Source: Phoronis australis
Taxonomy: Eukaryota > Phoronida > Phoronidae
Direction: 5' to 3'
NCBI GenBank assembly: GCA_002633005.1
Contig: NMRA01000042.1
Coordinates: 484,770-548,769, forward strand
DNA length: 64,000 nt
Positions 34,901-49,900 of this stretch are shown here, one piece after another. The translations under genes and the position numbers were made by a program. Positions within the stretch are counted from its first letter, which is position 1; every line of letters starts with the position of its first letter. The notes under the pieces were generated by a model. That model saw nothing but the letters and a program-made list of their open reading frames with translations. It had not been told where the DNA came from and did no database searches.

Positions 34901-37900
34901 ATGTAAATGACGATCTGGAGACTCTTTCGGAAACGGACTGATTTTGAGTCCAAAAGGAGCTCGCACTCCCATGGGGTTTTCCGGATAAAAGTGATGAACT
35001 CTTTTCGAAAGAGAGGAATGTTTCGCTTTCCCAACAGCTTCTCTACGAACAAAAGGAAAAGCGGCGCTTCTGTTGACAAGTGATCGACTTGAAATGTTTT
35101 TACAGCTCTATCAAAGATAAAAAAATTGAGAACATATTGACACTTTGCCAAATGTACCCATAAACAGACATGCAAAAGGATTCAGAAAGAGATTGCATGT
35201 GGTCCTTTTTGAGCCTGTTTCCGAAAGAGACTGTATTGAAGATTTTTATGGGCTCTTCGGAAATAGCAGGTGAACTGAGTTAATTGTCTGTTTATTGTTT
35301 CAGCACGGACATTTCACACATGTGGAGAACCCGAGTAAGCTACGCTCTGCCATGTCATCATATTACAGCTTTTTCAGCATACAGTCTGAAAGTGATGACG
35401 CAATAATTGCGACACCTTACATTGATGCATTTTCAAAAAGTAAGTTGTCCTACAAGTTATCGTGGTATAAAGTAGAACTCTAACAAATGTAACTGAGAGT
35501 CACGAAGTTATGGGTGGTCTTATTGTTCGTTGTCACGATTTTTATCACTGCGTACCTGCATGAAGGGTTAAGGCGACTTTTTTGCGCTCTGGTATACTAG
35601 TCTGGGAGCCAGACTACCACGAAATGAGTTTGGTTCATCCCTCAGAGTGGAAATTATTTAAGTGTTCCAAGAGATGTCACTCGACGCTACTCATCAGAAG
35701 ATGGCATTACAAATTTTTTTGCTCAAATGCAAAACGCAAGCTTTGCACAAAACCCTTCAGAACGTTGAAAAGGCATGCGGTAGAGACCTAATTTTTGCAA
35801 CATTTGCCAGCAATTTTTCTGGGTCACAAATGTTAATAAATCATACTGACAAGAATTGAAAAGATAGTATAAATGCCATTAACGTGACAAGGAGCGCACT
35901 GTGGGGGTCTCAAAGCGTAACCGAGATTTTTAGTCCCTTAAAAGTAATGACGTCGAGCATGCTTGCAGTGAATCTGTTTGGCGCAGAATGGAGAAGTTTT
36001 TAAAACTCAGTTAATATGTACATTAAGCAAACAACCACATTTGTGAGATCTTTCGTAGTAAAAATTATCAGTTTTTGTTAATTCACCTCACATTGCATTC
36101 TCAAAACGATTACTTATGGAGTAGCAGTATTATTGATATGTTGTTATATTTTAGTATTAAAGTTATTACTTCTAATTTTAGCCAGCCTAAACAGGTTTTC
36201 GGATTGGCACGTATTATTATGACTGACTTTGATGTAGCGTATTTGTATGCATTAGATGTTTGCATTTTGGTGACTGGTGAATATTTTTAGAGAAAATGTT
36301 AATCTGAGGATGTAAGGACTGCATAAAGTACTTCAAACTTTTAATTATTAATAACTGTTTCAAAATACCGAATTCACTGCTTGTGAAACCCCGTTGGTAC
36401 CGACTTGTTGCCCTCGCACAGGTCAATAATGCATGAAGTCACAAAATGTTGGCGTGGCAGTCCAGGACACCTTACTTCAAGCGCCTAGTCGCGTGATGTG
36501 ATGATGTTCACCGGAAAAGAATACTACTAGTGTGGGCATAGGCAGGGCCTTAATAAATTCCTATGGAGATTGACTATTTTCACTGACGTCGTCGAGAAAG
36601 TCTAATTTTGGTGTATGTCGTAATCATTCTTGTCTTAGGTCATTTGTTATATTTAAATTCAACAAGTTCAACTTTCCTCTTAGCGTTGATTACATCAATA
36701 GTTCTTCCTGTTCACGTCAATGGAAAATTGGTTGGTGTTGTTGGCGGCGACCTAAACATGGCGGAGCTACTAGGTGACATTACCTACTTCAGGAAAGGTG
36801 AGAGAAACTCCCCTTCACTTGCTATTAACGGCTTCAAATCTGACAACTTGTGTTTTTGTGTCTAATTGAAACTAGAAATGTGCATTGGTGTCCATGAACT
36901 TCATGATTTTATCGCAGGCCCACAGTTATCGAAATATTGCCATGAAAGGTTTTGTTGGCCGTATTGCTGTTCACAGTCTTGTTTCTTCTTTGAAAGAGAC
37001 TGAAAATAAAAGGTCTCAGTTTCAAATTTGAACGTTGGATTATTACTAAAGACTAGATAAGTCAAATTTCATAGTAGCAATTTTATGTCTTCATTCTATA
37101 GCTATTCCTGGTTTCATGTGAAAGTTTTTTTCAATGACAGTAGAGATACCTCCAAACCATGTCCAATATTTAAAACAGGCACCTTGTTTTGAACGAACAT
37201 CGCATTTCGACTGCAAAACTATAACAAACGCATGCGGAGCTCCTGGGACCGAGGTCTAATCAAACGCAAATTTATGAACTCGAGATACTTATGTAATTTT
37301 CTATTATTCTGTGTCTGGGTGTATGGTCTATGTAGGTGACTGTCTAATCTAGTTTGCACATGATGACCACAGCTTTAAAAGATATAAGTTCTTATCTGCA
37401 CTCAAAATGTCGAGTTTTTTGTTCGAAATATTGAGTTTTAGCTTGAGTAAAGTGCGAACTAGGACGCAACACCCATCTGTGCAATCCATCATGTGCCCAA
37501 GCACAGAACAATAGACACTTATCGAGAACCTCAATCATTGACCGGCGTTATGTTTCATGTATTTGCATGCTCCTAAACGACGCTGAACATCATCTATGTT
37601 AAACAAAGTGCAGTTGTATTCAGTGACAACTTGAAAATATGAAAACAAAAAAAATCTGCAAATTAGTGACCGTTGCGCTTATGACGTACCATTGGGGCTC
37701 AGATAACCCACATACGTACCATTGGAGCTCAGATAACCCGCATACGTACCAGTGGGGCTCAGATAACCCGCATACGTACCATTGGAGCTCAGATAATCCG
37801 TGCCATGCAGTGTTATTACTTCAACTCTTACCTGGACGTCAGTAAAATCTGGTCTGATTTTTTACAGGAGAATTTTCTTATGCCTTCATGGCTGATCAGT

Positions 37901-40900
37901 TTGGAAGAACGTTGATGCATCCTTACCTACCTCAGCCGCAAGAGATTAGCGAGCCGCCAATAGTTGTACACATCTCAAAACTTGAACCTGGGGCGTCAGA
38001 AGTGTTAGCATCAATGGCCCGGTGAGTCTACAGTAGAGTGAGTGGGTAATTTTTTCGTCAATTCTAAAGTGAGAGAAGGCACGGCTGTACATTTTGTGAG
38101 ACAGCTTAAATATACAGCGTGAACAGCAATACATTGGATACACGGTATGTTACCTCTCCCGACGGCTGTCCGAGCATTTGCAGGGCAGGTCCATTCAAGA
38201 TCACGTCCTCTCACATGACCTGAATGTGTTACGACACGACTGGTTAATAACACCGAGTACGTAATTTTTTATATTATGACATCGGCGAATCACAAAGTAG
38301 TGCAAACTAGAAATCCATACGCCTTACATTTTATCAAGGAGTGTAGTAGTATAGGAGAGTTCACTTGTGAGTTCGCTGTTACCGCTACTACTAGCGCCGC
38401 CACGTGGTGAACAAGCAACGGTCAACCAGGAAGCGCCAAAACAATGGGGAAGGACGCATTTTGCAGTGCGACAAATTGCACTTTTTGCCCACTTCGCCAA
38501 ATGGGGAGGCTCGTTCGAGCCCCCCGAGCCCCCTGGGTGCGCGAGTGGGAGAGTGCGATCGAGTTTACCCTATGCTGGCATGTCTAAGAAATAATGGGAT
38601 ATTCTATAATTATATTACGATTTTGTGGTAGTGACGAATTGCTTTCTTCTTCTTACATGTGTAACACCCACTACACCAAACAATTGTTCGCATTGCTAGT
38701 ATCCTGGTGCATTGAATAGGGAACATATGCGAAATTGTTAGGTGGAGGTGAAACCAGCAGTGAGCTGGGAGCAACAAGTTTGTCAATGGTCAGGGGAGCA
38801 ACCAAAATGTGTGACGATGGGAGGGGTTCAACACCCATTTGGCATACTCCATTGATTTTTACCAGTTTAGCACTCCTCCCATGTAACCCCCCTGGGAGGT
38901 GGTCAACACCCATTTGGCGCCCACCTGGTTTTTGCCTGGTACCCCCTTAGCTGTCACCTGGGGAGAATTACCCTCTGAACCCCCAGGAGCAATCATTCAA
39001 ATTTTGTAGTCCATGGAGGTATGAACTGTTATAAGGAAAGATAATCTGCCTTGTTAAGAACTCAAACATGAAACAAAACCGTGATAGATTTTGAAGGGAG
39101 CTTCAAGAAAATAAAAGCAAATACACTTTAATATTGATTAAAATGCACATTTTCATTCTCATTCGATTATAAGTGGATGTTAGTTTACGTATTCTAACCA
39201 TTTTCAATGACACAGTAATTTTATTGCACGTTGAACGTCATTAAAGTATGAATTCATGAGTGTTTACATTGTTCGGATTGCGCTCCTAAGTAAGTGTTGA
39301 TTATTCACCGCTTGGAGCGCTAGTGTCTCGACCGGTAACCATTGCGGCGAATGGTAAAATGGCGGAGTGAACTCTCCTGTACAAGTACACTCCTTGATTT
39401 TATCGTCTGTAAAACACTAAAACAACCAAACGCGCGACAACCAAACAATGTCGGAATTCCGTGAAGTTGAAAAGTTTATGACTGACAAATCAGTTGTCGC
39501 AACTGTAAGTACTCCCAATCGGAAGGATATGCAGACAACTTCTTAAACGGACCCATCGTCGGCGGCAAATTCCATATCCACGTTCATTCAAACGGAGACG
39601 AACCCCAACTCAGGGAACGCGGTGAGACTGTCTAGATGTGCTGTCTCGAGGTCTTACTATTCAATGCTCTCGCGCGGGGAAGCACTGCTGACTGTTATTA
39701 ATAAACATTTGTTATGTTTTAATATTACAACTTTAAAGACCGTTAAAGATTCTAACTAGAGTGTTGTTACGAAAGCTGAATGCAATTTACAATTGTTAAG
39801 TTTAAAGTAAAACTATCAACAAAAAGTAACTGAATTTACTTTACATTGCGCAAGCGTATTTATACAAAAGTTGCGTCATGTGGTTGAAAGTTTTAGAGAC
39901 GTCGAGTTTTTCGGCAAAAAGTTCGTTTTTACGGTTCATGTGAGAAAACAAATGGGAGCCTCGGTATTTTGGCGATATTTCCAAGACGTTTTGCTCATGT
40001 CGTTAACCTGAGACCAATGTAAGATTCTCTGTTTATTAGTTCAAAGTAGTAGACAATGCCACCATTCGCTATGCAGAAAATGACAAGTTTTGGTTGAAGA
40101 TTTTAGAGTTTATTGATTAGTCACGACAAACCTGTACTGAATGAGGAGCTCAAGACAGGTGTGTAACGCGCGCCGACTCTGCTCTGTTAGGCGTGCGGGC
40201 TTCCTACCACGTGATAGATTCACTGCGTCTGCTTGTATGCCCCTCTACCTGCTGTCACCGTTGATTTCACTGCTTATTTCACTTTCTCCACGTTAATTTC
40301 ACCTATTGCCTGGGCCCGGTGCCTAATGTAAGACTCGAACTCGAACTCTGACTCGAGTCTGACATTAGGCACCGGGCGCTGATGATGAGACATGTTGTTG
40401 GAACGACTAAGGACAGAGTTTGTGTCAATGAAGTGCTACCAAACTACATAAATTCTAGGGACAGATTTTGTGGCGTTCAGTCTTAGCCCGATTTTCGCGA
40501 AAAAAAATGTTAAGCCATTCGTAAACAAACTTTTGGGCAGAATTCCACTGACAAAAGCTTGGACAGACTCTCCCAGAAACAGGTCCCAGGAGCTGGTGAC
40601 TTGCAAAACAAGAACTTTTCAAGCCAAATTATTGAGGGAACATTTGGGTAATTTGATTATCTTCCGTGAGTGACAGACCGTAGAGTACATTTGTCCCGTC
40701 AAATATTTAGAACTGCAAGACTATTTCAGTCAAGAAAAGTATTGCTCTCAATTTTCAACTTATTAATGTATCGCTTGCGACGCTTTCCAACGAGTGATTT
40801 GTATCTGACCACAGAGCAAGCACCAAGTCTCTTGTGTAACAGAGCAAGTCTCCACTGAACCTCAAAATATGTATTTTCTCTCATCAGGCATTCGTTTCAG

Positions 40901-43900
40901 TTCAATTTGCACATGATAACATCAACTTTCCATGAAAGCAAAAGAAGGAAACACCCTTCTCCTAAGCCTGTCGCTAGCGAAGTGCCCGACACATACAGTC
41001 GCGCCCACATGCCCACGTAACAAAGGCGAACTGAGACGCAGCAAAGACATTAGCATAAGAATAACTGAACATTTGCAACTAAATAAGAATAACGATAAGC
41101 GTAAAGTTACGAACGTCCCGTCACACTTGCACTGTCATAAAACAATAGAAAGTGCGCAGAGACAGCCACTACTGTCTCTGCCTCTCCCACTGCCCCTTAC
41201 TGTGTTCCATTTTATGACTTCAGCGGTGAGACAGGCAGCAAACAACTTTCTCGATCAATAAGTTTGTCGCGGGGTGTCACAAAACTGCAGGGTGTGAACG
41301 TTGTCAGCAAGCAAGTGACGTATAATTGGGCCCCCATAGATGGTACGAACTTCTCCGTTTGCGCTGTAATCGCTACTAATGACAAGCAAGGTAACCTTCC
41401 AAGTGTCGTGATGAAGACGTCGTTTGTTTACCACGAGCTTCAGCTACAGGGCATTGATGATACCTGCAAATTCTTCAAAAGATACGCCTCCTCAGGTAGG
41501 GATGTTAATCTTTTGTTTCTGTGTTGGTTTCCTTTGTCAGATTACACCTCTGTCCCTTGGTTGGCAAAAACGTATTGTACGGTAACTTCTGTAATATCCA
41601 CCGACTAGACCGTGGAGTATCATTTTTATGCGCCCACATATTTATATGTGGACGCATTATGCCGTCATCTCTGTCCGTCCGTCCGGGCGGCGTCCGTCCG
41701 GCGTCCGGCGTCCGGCGTCCGCTGCTCTATCTCCAAAACCCTTTGACATACATTCATGAAATTTGGCACATATGTTCCATTCATGAATGGGACGGCATAT
41801 TTTTATGTGGTCGCATATTGCCGTAATCTATGTCCGGGTGTCCGGTGTCCGGCGTCCGCGGCTGTATCTCCTAAACCCCTTGCAGGATCTTATTGAAATT
41901 TGGCAAGTGTGTTCCTATGGTGTTGACGACAGAGGGCGACGAGTTTCTGACCGACACAAATACCACTGTGCCCCTTAGAGGCAATTTTAGTTTTTATGCG
42001 CCCACATATTTATATGTGGACGCATTATGCGGTCATCTCCTCCGTCCGTCCGTCCGGGCGGCGTCCGTTCGGCGTCCGCTGCTTTATCTCCAAAACCCTT
42101 TGACATACGTTCATGAAATTTGGCACATATGTTCCATTCATGAATGGGACGGCATGTGCGAACTTTCGGACGGATCCGACAACCGGTGTGCCCCCTAGTG
42201 GCAATTTTATTTTTTTACGCTTACCTTTGTATCTTCAAAAGTCCTGAACAGATTTTCATGAAATTTGGTATGTAGGCACCTATTAGTGAGATGACGCTAT
42301 CCTCCCGCTTTCAGATGGATTCGACATAGTTTGCGCCACCTAGTGGCCATTTTTAGTGTTTTCGAGTCTGTTTTTGTGCGTCCACCCCTCTATCAACCAA
42401 ACCGCTCAAAGGATGATTGTGAAAATTGGCATGTATATGCTTACTATGTAGAGGANNNNNNNNNNNNNNNNNNNNNNNNNNNNNNNNNNNNNNNNNNNNN
42501 NNNNNNNNNNNNNNNNNNNNNNNNNNNNNNNNNNNNNNNNNNNNNNNNNNAGTATTTTCATAGGTCTTCAGGTGTATACTTTGTGTTACTTCGTGACTAT
42601 GAAGGAAAAGTTCCAAGTAGAAATTTGTTTCTGGCATTTAATGCTGTGCTAATCTCGTATGTTGATAAATTTGTTTTTAATTCTATGTTTCTGTGGTGCT
42701 TTAAGCAACTGATGTATAGGATGTGCTTGTATTATGAAGATCACTCATATTTTGCCCCTTAGCCTATTGAGGAGACAATGACCATGCCTTTCCATTTTGC
42801 AAAGTACAACATACTACACATATGCCCTCTACTGGCCACTTAATGGTACCAATAAACAACCCTAGAAGGATACCGTATACGATGCAATTGTGGGCGCATT
42901 TCAACGCTCTGCGTTCCTCTTGTTTACGTTTGCCTCTGTATCTTCAAAGGTCCTCAACCGATTTTTGTGAAATTTATCACATAGGAATCTTTTAATGAGT
43001 TGACGCTACCCTCTCGTTTTCGGATGGATTCGAGGCATTTTGCGCCATCTGGTGGCCGTTTTTACTGTTTTCGAGTCGCTTTTTGGCGTCCACCCCTCTA
43101 ACAACCAAACCACTTTAAGGATGATTGTGAAAATTGGCATGTGTGTTCTTACGATGAGGAAGACAGTTAACGACGATTTTCCGATGACTTCGACTACAGT
43201 GGCGCCTCCTAGTGGTAGTTTTGTTTGTTTTTGCGCCCACGACTGTATCTCGTAAACGTTCTACAGGATCTTTATTAAATTTAGCAAATGTATTTATATA
43301 GTGAAGTTGACAACGGACGACGACGACTTTCGTACAGATCGGTGTACCGGTGTGTCCCCTAGTGGCAGTTTTAGTTTTTTACGTTTACCTCTGTATCTTC
43401 AAAGGTCCTCAACGGATTTCCATAAAGTTTGGCACATAGACATCTATTAGTGAGATAACGCTATCCTCTCGTTTTCGGATGGATTCGTAGTTGTGGCCAT
43501 TTTTGTTGTTGTAAATGGCCTTCTTTTAAAGAAACGGTGACATTTTCTGGTTTTCAGACGGATTCGACGTATTTTGTGCCATCTAGTGGCCATTTCGATG
43601 ATACAAACAAAACCCACTAAAAGCACACCATTTGCGATGCATTCGTGGGCGCATTTCAACGCTCCACGTTGCTCTTGTTCATCTCAACTTGACGTCAGAT
43701 ACCGCTATTACGATCTGTTCAGTCAGATGCTGTATAAACCATTGTCCGGTTGCATGAAACAGTCCCTAATAGGGAATCAACTAAGGTCCCTATATTGTCT
43801 GCGCGCCAGCGGACTTGTGAAAACATTGATTGTCCTTATTTATGCTTTTTAGTTACATTATTAAGTCAATTTTTGGCGTTGGTACGAAGCGAGAGTGAAT

Positions 43901-46900
43901 TCCCAATGGTATTGAAAACAAGTTGGGAGTTCTTCATGCAACGCCCCAAATTTAAAGACTTAAGTCCCTATCAATTTTTACTGAATCAAGGGTTCAGATT
44001 TTAGTTTTGTTATTAGAAAATGTGATTAGTCAAAGAAAGGCTCATAGTAAAGATGAAATGATGGAAAGGGTAATATATGTGACTAAAGAACGACATAAAT
44101 ATGCAAAAGTCTTAGGGAACTTAACTTGAGCCCCTATTGGGACTACTTCATGCAACCACACACACAAGCCCTGAGTCGGCGAGTTCAATAACGCTAGTGT
44201 CTTGCTAGAAAAGCAAGATTTCACGACTTTCCATCAGATATTGCCGTGTATTTTTAATGATAGCTCTTGATTTTGGCTAGGTTTTTTTCGATGCCAGACA
44301 GCTATTAAACACCGCAACTACTCTAGTTACAAAGCGAGCAAAAGATGTCAGTACAGCCTGTTTCAACGCTTAAGCTTTGCTCTTGTTTTAAATGTCTCAA
44401 TTAGTCAACGACAACAACATAGGCCAACTTCACGGATTAACGCACACCACTTTCTTCACATGGAAGGTATAGCTACACTTGATACAGAAGCATGACATCT
44501 ATATTGCAGGTTTCTTAGCGGGCTACCCCAAATATTGTACAAAAATGTCACGTGATAACATTTTTATGAATGTGACGCTCGGTGTAGCTTTCAATAGTTC
44601 AAACAAGTTTGAAATCGGGGGTGGGGGAAACGTGGGGATACTTCTGGCTTTATGGAGTCATAGACTAGTACCAAGTTGAGACTAGGCGGCTGTGATGTAT
44701 TGTGGCTCAAGGCTGGTAATAAAATGACTTCAAATAATTCAGGAACGAAAGCTGACCCTTGAGACGAAAAGGGGCACAGGCTGGTTGCCTCATCACAATA
44801 ATTATCTTTACTTTCAATGCCATGGTAAGCTTTCCCTTTAACGGCATCTCCTTTAATTCGTAATAAATGCGCAGCACTGATTCAAACTGATCTTAAAATT
44901 GTACACTTGTGTTCGAATTATATTGTTTTAGGATGCTTAGAGCAATTCATTATGTACGTTACAACGAGATAACAGACAAACAACGTTTCATAAGATCACT
45001 ACAGCCGTTTTAAATGCAAAAGTAACGACTCTTAATCAGGTTAGTCAACTGAAAACATTTCTTCTCCAAATAAGGAAGTTAACTGAAGTTACAAACTGGA
45101 CCGAATTTTCGGCTTACACGATGCCAACTGGCGAGTTGGCTGCCGGAACGAGGCCATATCGAGTCACGCTATTCCGTGTACTTGGCAATGTTTAATGTGA
45201 AGTGGATGGCGAAGATGACTAATCAGTAATGGGCAAGTGAAACTTTGAAATGATGGGTGTGAACTAATGACCAACTGCGATGGACTGTTTGGTGACTGCC
45301 TTCTTCAAACTAAAATACCTATAACAAGTCATATTTACAGCGAATTTTAATCGTTATTATCTCCGTTGTAATTATTCTGTCCTTTCATTTTAGCGTCTTC
45401 ATGTGTGAAGTTTTCTCCCTATGCATTCTTGAAACCTTTCAATTATTTGTTAAGAAAGGAAAACAAGGCTGACATTGATGGGTATGACTTATATCTTAGA
45501 GGGAAGTCGACTACCAACCCTGGCTTCAAGGTCAGTAAACAACTGTTTATGTCTTACTTTTATTTCCAAGTGGTCCCAATTAATTTTTACGCTGGAAGAC
45601 TTGCAGACTTGATATGAAAGAAATATCGGTTGGTCCGGAATGCAAATATTAACACACGTTACCAGACTAATTTAATTTTGTTTGCTAAACGGTCGATGAT
45701 TGCGCATTTCGGTCTTTTTATCCTACGGTTGAACACTGAAAAGAGTGCATACGCTTTCTGTGCGTCCTATTTCCATAGCTTTATTCCTTGTGCCACCGTT
45801 GCACTTCATTCTTTTGCTTGCAGCCCAACGTGAAGAGCGCTGTGGCGTTGTCAGAAGTGGTTGAACAGTTTTGGAAAAAGAAAACGAGCAACAGTGCTTT
45901 CATTGTCTGGAGATATTTTGGAACGATCGAAGGTGCCATGCGCTTCTTTCCGGCAACACTTCTGAACAAAAATTATGACCACACGGTTCGACCTTGGTAA
46001 GATCACAGCAATAGTCCTTTTTGCGCGAAAGATTGACCCGGCACGCGCCATTCGATGACAATGAAGTTAACCATCACCACCCAAAACTGCAGGACCCGGG
46101 TTTTAAACTTGTTAATCGAAATCGGTCTCGAACTTATTTTTGTAGTTGGAACTCAGATATTTCTATTATTCTGTGCTTGAGGTTCATAATGACTTACGTG
46201 AATAACTCTCTAATCCTTTTTTGTACCTGATAACTCCAGCACAGAGGCTGAACGTTCGAGCCTGAACTCATAATTTCGAGTTTTTACTCGAAATCTCGAG
46301 TTTTTACTTGAGTTTGTAACATGACTATAGGGGTCATCAAGAGCAAGGTTGGGTTAGAAACTCACATGCATAAACCAAAATAACTACTGGAACACATAAT
46401 AATCGGCACTTGATTTTCTTGCTAAATTCTTGCGTCAATGGGACGCAACCCTGGTTTATACACATCTACAAGTTTCGGCGGATGTATACGAGCCGAATAC
46501 CGTCCCACAATGCATTTGAAAAACGACTACCAGTCTGTGAGGTTACGTTTTGCCTTAGATCCCCCCCATTGGAAGTCTATTCTATTTATAAGATATCCGG
46601 TTTAACCGAATAATTATTCCTTTTGTTGTGACACTGGAAATAAAAATCCTCAAAACCAGAATTTTACCGACGTCACATGAGTGTGTGTGCGTGCGTGCGT
46701 GCGTGCGTGTGTGTGTGTGTGTGTGTGTGGGTCAAAATTAACCCGAGACACTAATGTGTGTCTTCACACACTTTTTATGTGCTCACATGCATGTGGGTGC
46801 TTATCGTTGTCACCTCTGTCTTTGCTTCGGCATCCGTCACTGTATCTCCTAACCCCTCAATAAGATTTGGCAGTCGTGATTCTATAAAGCTAGAGACGGG

Positions 46901-49900
46901 TGATGACGAGTCTCGGACCCATCCGACTACCACTGTGTTTCGCAAATCTGTTTTTTAGTTTTGCCTCTATACCTTGGGAGTTCCTTGACGGTTTTTCATA
47001 AAATTTGGCAAATCATTTTCTATTACAGAGATAATATTGTGTCCCCATTTAGGGACGGTTTCAACGTATTCTGCGCCAAATAGTGGCCATTTTCATTATT
47101 TTGGAGTCTGTTGTCGTCTTCCTCTGTATCTGCCAAACCGCTCAGAAGATCATCTATAAAAATTGATAGATGCACTGTTTCTACTGACAAGAGCGAGACT
47201 CTTACCTGGATTTTTGTACGGATTCAACTTCTGTGGTGCACCCTAGTGGCAGCTTTGTATTTGTATTTGTGGTAGTATCTCCTTAACACCTTGCGCGATC
47301 TTTGTCTGATATTTGGCACCTGTAAATGCTATGAACTTGGATGTCGGATCCGACTACTGCTGTGGGTCTTAGTGGCAATATCATTTCTTTATGTTTGCCG
47401 CTGTATTGTTGAAGTTCTTTGACGGAGTTCTATAAAATTTGCCAAAAAGCTTTTTACAAGGAACACGAGGACTGCTTACTATTCTCAGATAGCTTCGACG
47501 TATTCGGCACCATCCATTGGCCATTTTAATAAGCTCTCCTAGAAGCAATCGACCTTCTAAAATTGGGTCGCCTCACGTGTAAATCGTAGAGGCACGACTC
47601 CTATTTAGTGCGGAACCTCTAAACTGTAACTTGTTCATATTTTTGATAGGCACCAATCTTCAGTTATCCGTCGCATTCGTTTCAGGTATAAACGTACGTT
47701 AGCTCACCGAGGCAAAAATGTGCTGTCGGCACCTTACAAGGACAATTGGGGGTCAGGTTATTTAGTTACCCTTTCACGAACCGTCTTTCAAGGAAGGTGA
47801 GTATTTCATGCCCTTGAAATGCGTGAATGCAAACGTAACTCAAGTGGCGGATCTAGGATATCACACGGGGGACCAACATTTTGTCTGTAAACATTTGCGC
47901 AAAGCATGATTGTAGATACGCATAGCACCGAATGGGGGGAGGTCGGAAGGGGGTTTCTCTCCCTCCCGGCCAGGAAAGTATTTTGTTTTTTCCTCTAAAA
48001 ACAAGCCTTTCCTTGATTCCTGAAGTATTATCCAAGTAAAAGAAGGCAAAGAAAAAAAAACACGGAGAACGTGTCAAACTGGAAAAAGTGCAGTTACCAC
48101 GGACTCGTACTCATGACCTGGCTGACAGAGCGCGCGTGCTTTACCACTGCACCACCACTCATAACTTGATAGTAATAAACCTACTTGAGTTATGGTCCGC
48201 AGCGTTTGCGTGCGAAACCTACTTCATTTGTAATGCTTGTTACACGTTTTATGTTTTGTGCAATCGGTTCGTAACAAAATTTGTTGTATTTAAAATAGTC
48301 TTAATTGCGAAAAAGACCAAAATCCGGTTTTTGTGTGGACATTAACGACGTGATTGCTTTGGAAATCGTCTCAAGTTTAAGGTTTGACAAAGAGAGAATA
48401 ATGAGTAATTTATTAACATATTAAAATTTGTTTCATAAATACAGAGTTTCAGTGCGTGTACTCAACCGGGATGGTACATGAAATATTATTACCATGTATC
48501 ACAGAATTGGTGAATAAAATCAAATAAGAACGCATTAGCGGAAGAAAGCTAGTGTCTAACACTGCGTAAAAAGGCGCCAGTTGGTGTTTGAACTAAATTT
48601 AATATTCCTTGCTGATAGCCATTAATCAATGGAGCGCGCGATCTCGGCTGACGCAACTTGCGGATTTTATGGTTAATTTCTTCATGAGACGGGAAAGAAA
48701 AATTTTGAAAGTGACAAAATGGCCACGCATTGTAAAATATTCGTGGGACTTCGGGGATGCACATTTGACCCTGTTACAAAATTTAGGAACATATACATTT
48801 ATAAAGCTAGTAAATGTCGAAGTCTATGCGTTTAAGCATCGTTTTTCAGGAGGTGTGGGAAAAACGTTCTGGTTGTTAATGCCATTTGTATTGCAGTTCT
48901 AGTGCGCACAGCCCGGACGATTTGGTAGCCGGCGTTATTGGTACGGATTTCACCCTGGGCTCGTTCTACAACAAAATGGTGGAGTCAAGCTCCTTGTGCT
49001 CGGATAATATGTAAGTGCTTGACTGAAATGAGTCATTTCTCTGCACCTGCATATTTATATGTGGTGTATTGTGCCGTCATCCCCGTCCGTGACCTCTGTC
49101 GGAACTTATTCACAATAGGCATATTCAGTTACTACACTTTCAGGCAGAACCAAAGACTGACTTTAACTTACAATAAATTCTTCACATCTAGTCCCAAACA
49201 AGCGTTTCATTGTTCTGTAGCTCTAACAGAAATTTCAAAGTATTATGATAGCTGGTGTGAATAGTTGGCAACTTTAAACTTTCACTAGGTAAAATATGAA
49301 GATACTCATTTAAATATATAGAATGTCAGTCTATCACACCATGTTTTTTGATTTCTTACATCATAGAAACGTATCAATTGCTCGAAAACTGTACCCAGAC
49401 ATTTGTGTCCGGGTGACCATGTTTTTCTAAGTAATGACTTTTGTCAGAGACATCTGTAACACACAAACCCATCATTTGAGAATTAAAAAAAAAACATTAG
49501 CTTCATTTATGCGGGAGTACCAACATTTAATAAGTATCAATCCTTTCTTGTGGACAAATTTTGACTCATTAATGATGTTTGTTTGGTGAATCTCTCGATA
49601 ATGAAGATGTATGCGCGCGGGGCCTTTCCAAGACACGGATTAAAAGTTGATTAAGATTGTCGGCACTGGCTATTTCTGTATTTAGTTTCATGTTCCCACA
49701 GCATCTGGCTTTGGGATATGGTGTCAGGAGTATTTGTTGCTTAAAAGGTTATCTCCAACTTCATTCACAAAAAATGGCCATTTTTACAATATTTCACATG
49801 TGTCTAGTAAAATACCTTATTTTCATTTTCGGGAACTTCAAATACAAAATATATACTGCGTATCGAGAAAAAAAGAGTTAATAGAATCACCTAGGAACTG

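Noticed and set aside
37683-37801. CRISPR-like array
   Set aside because: Four direct 30-bp repeats without spacers, in an animal intron.
48095-48165. Functional tRNA gene
   Set aside because: A- and B-box-like parts exist, but the anticodon stem does not pair and the ends do not form an acceptor stem; more like a SINE remnant.
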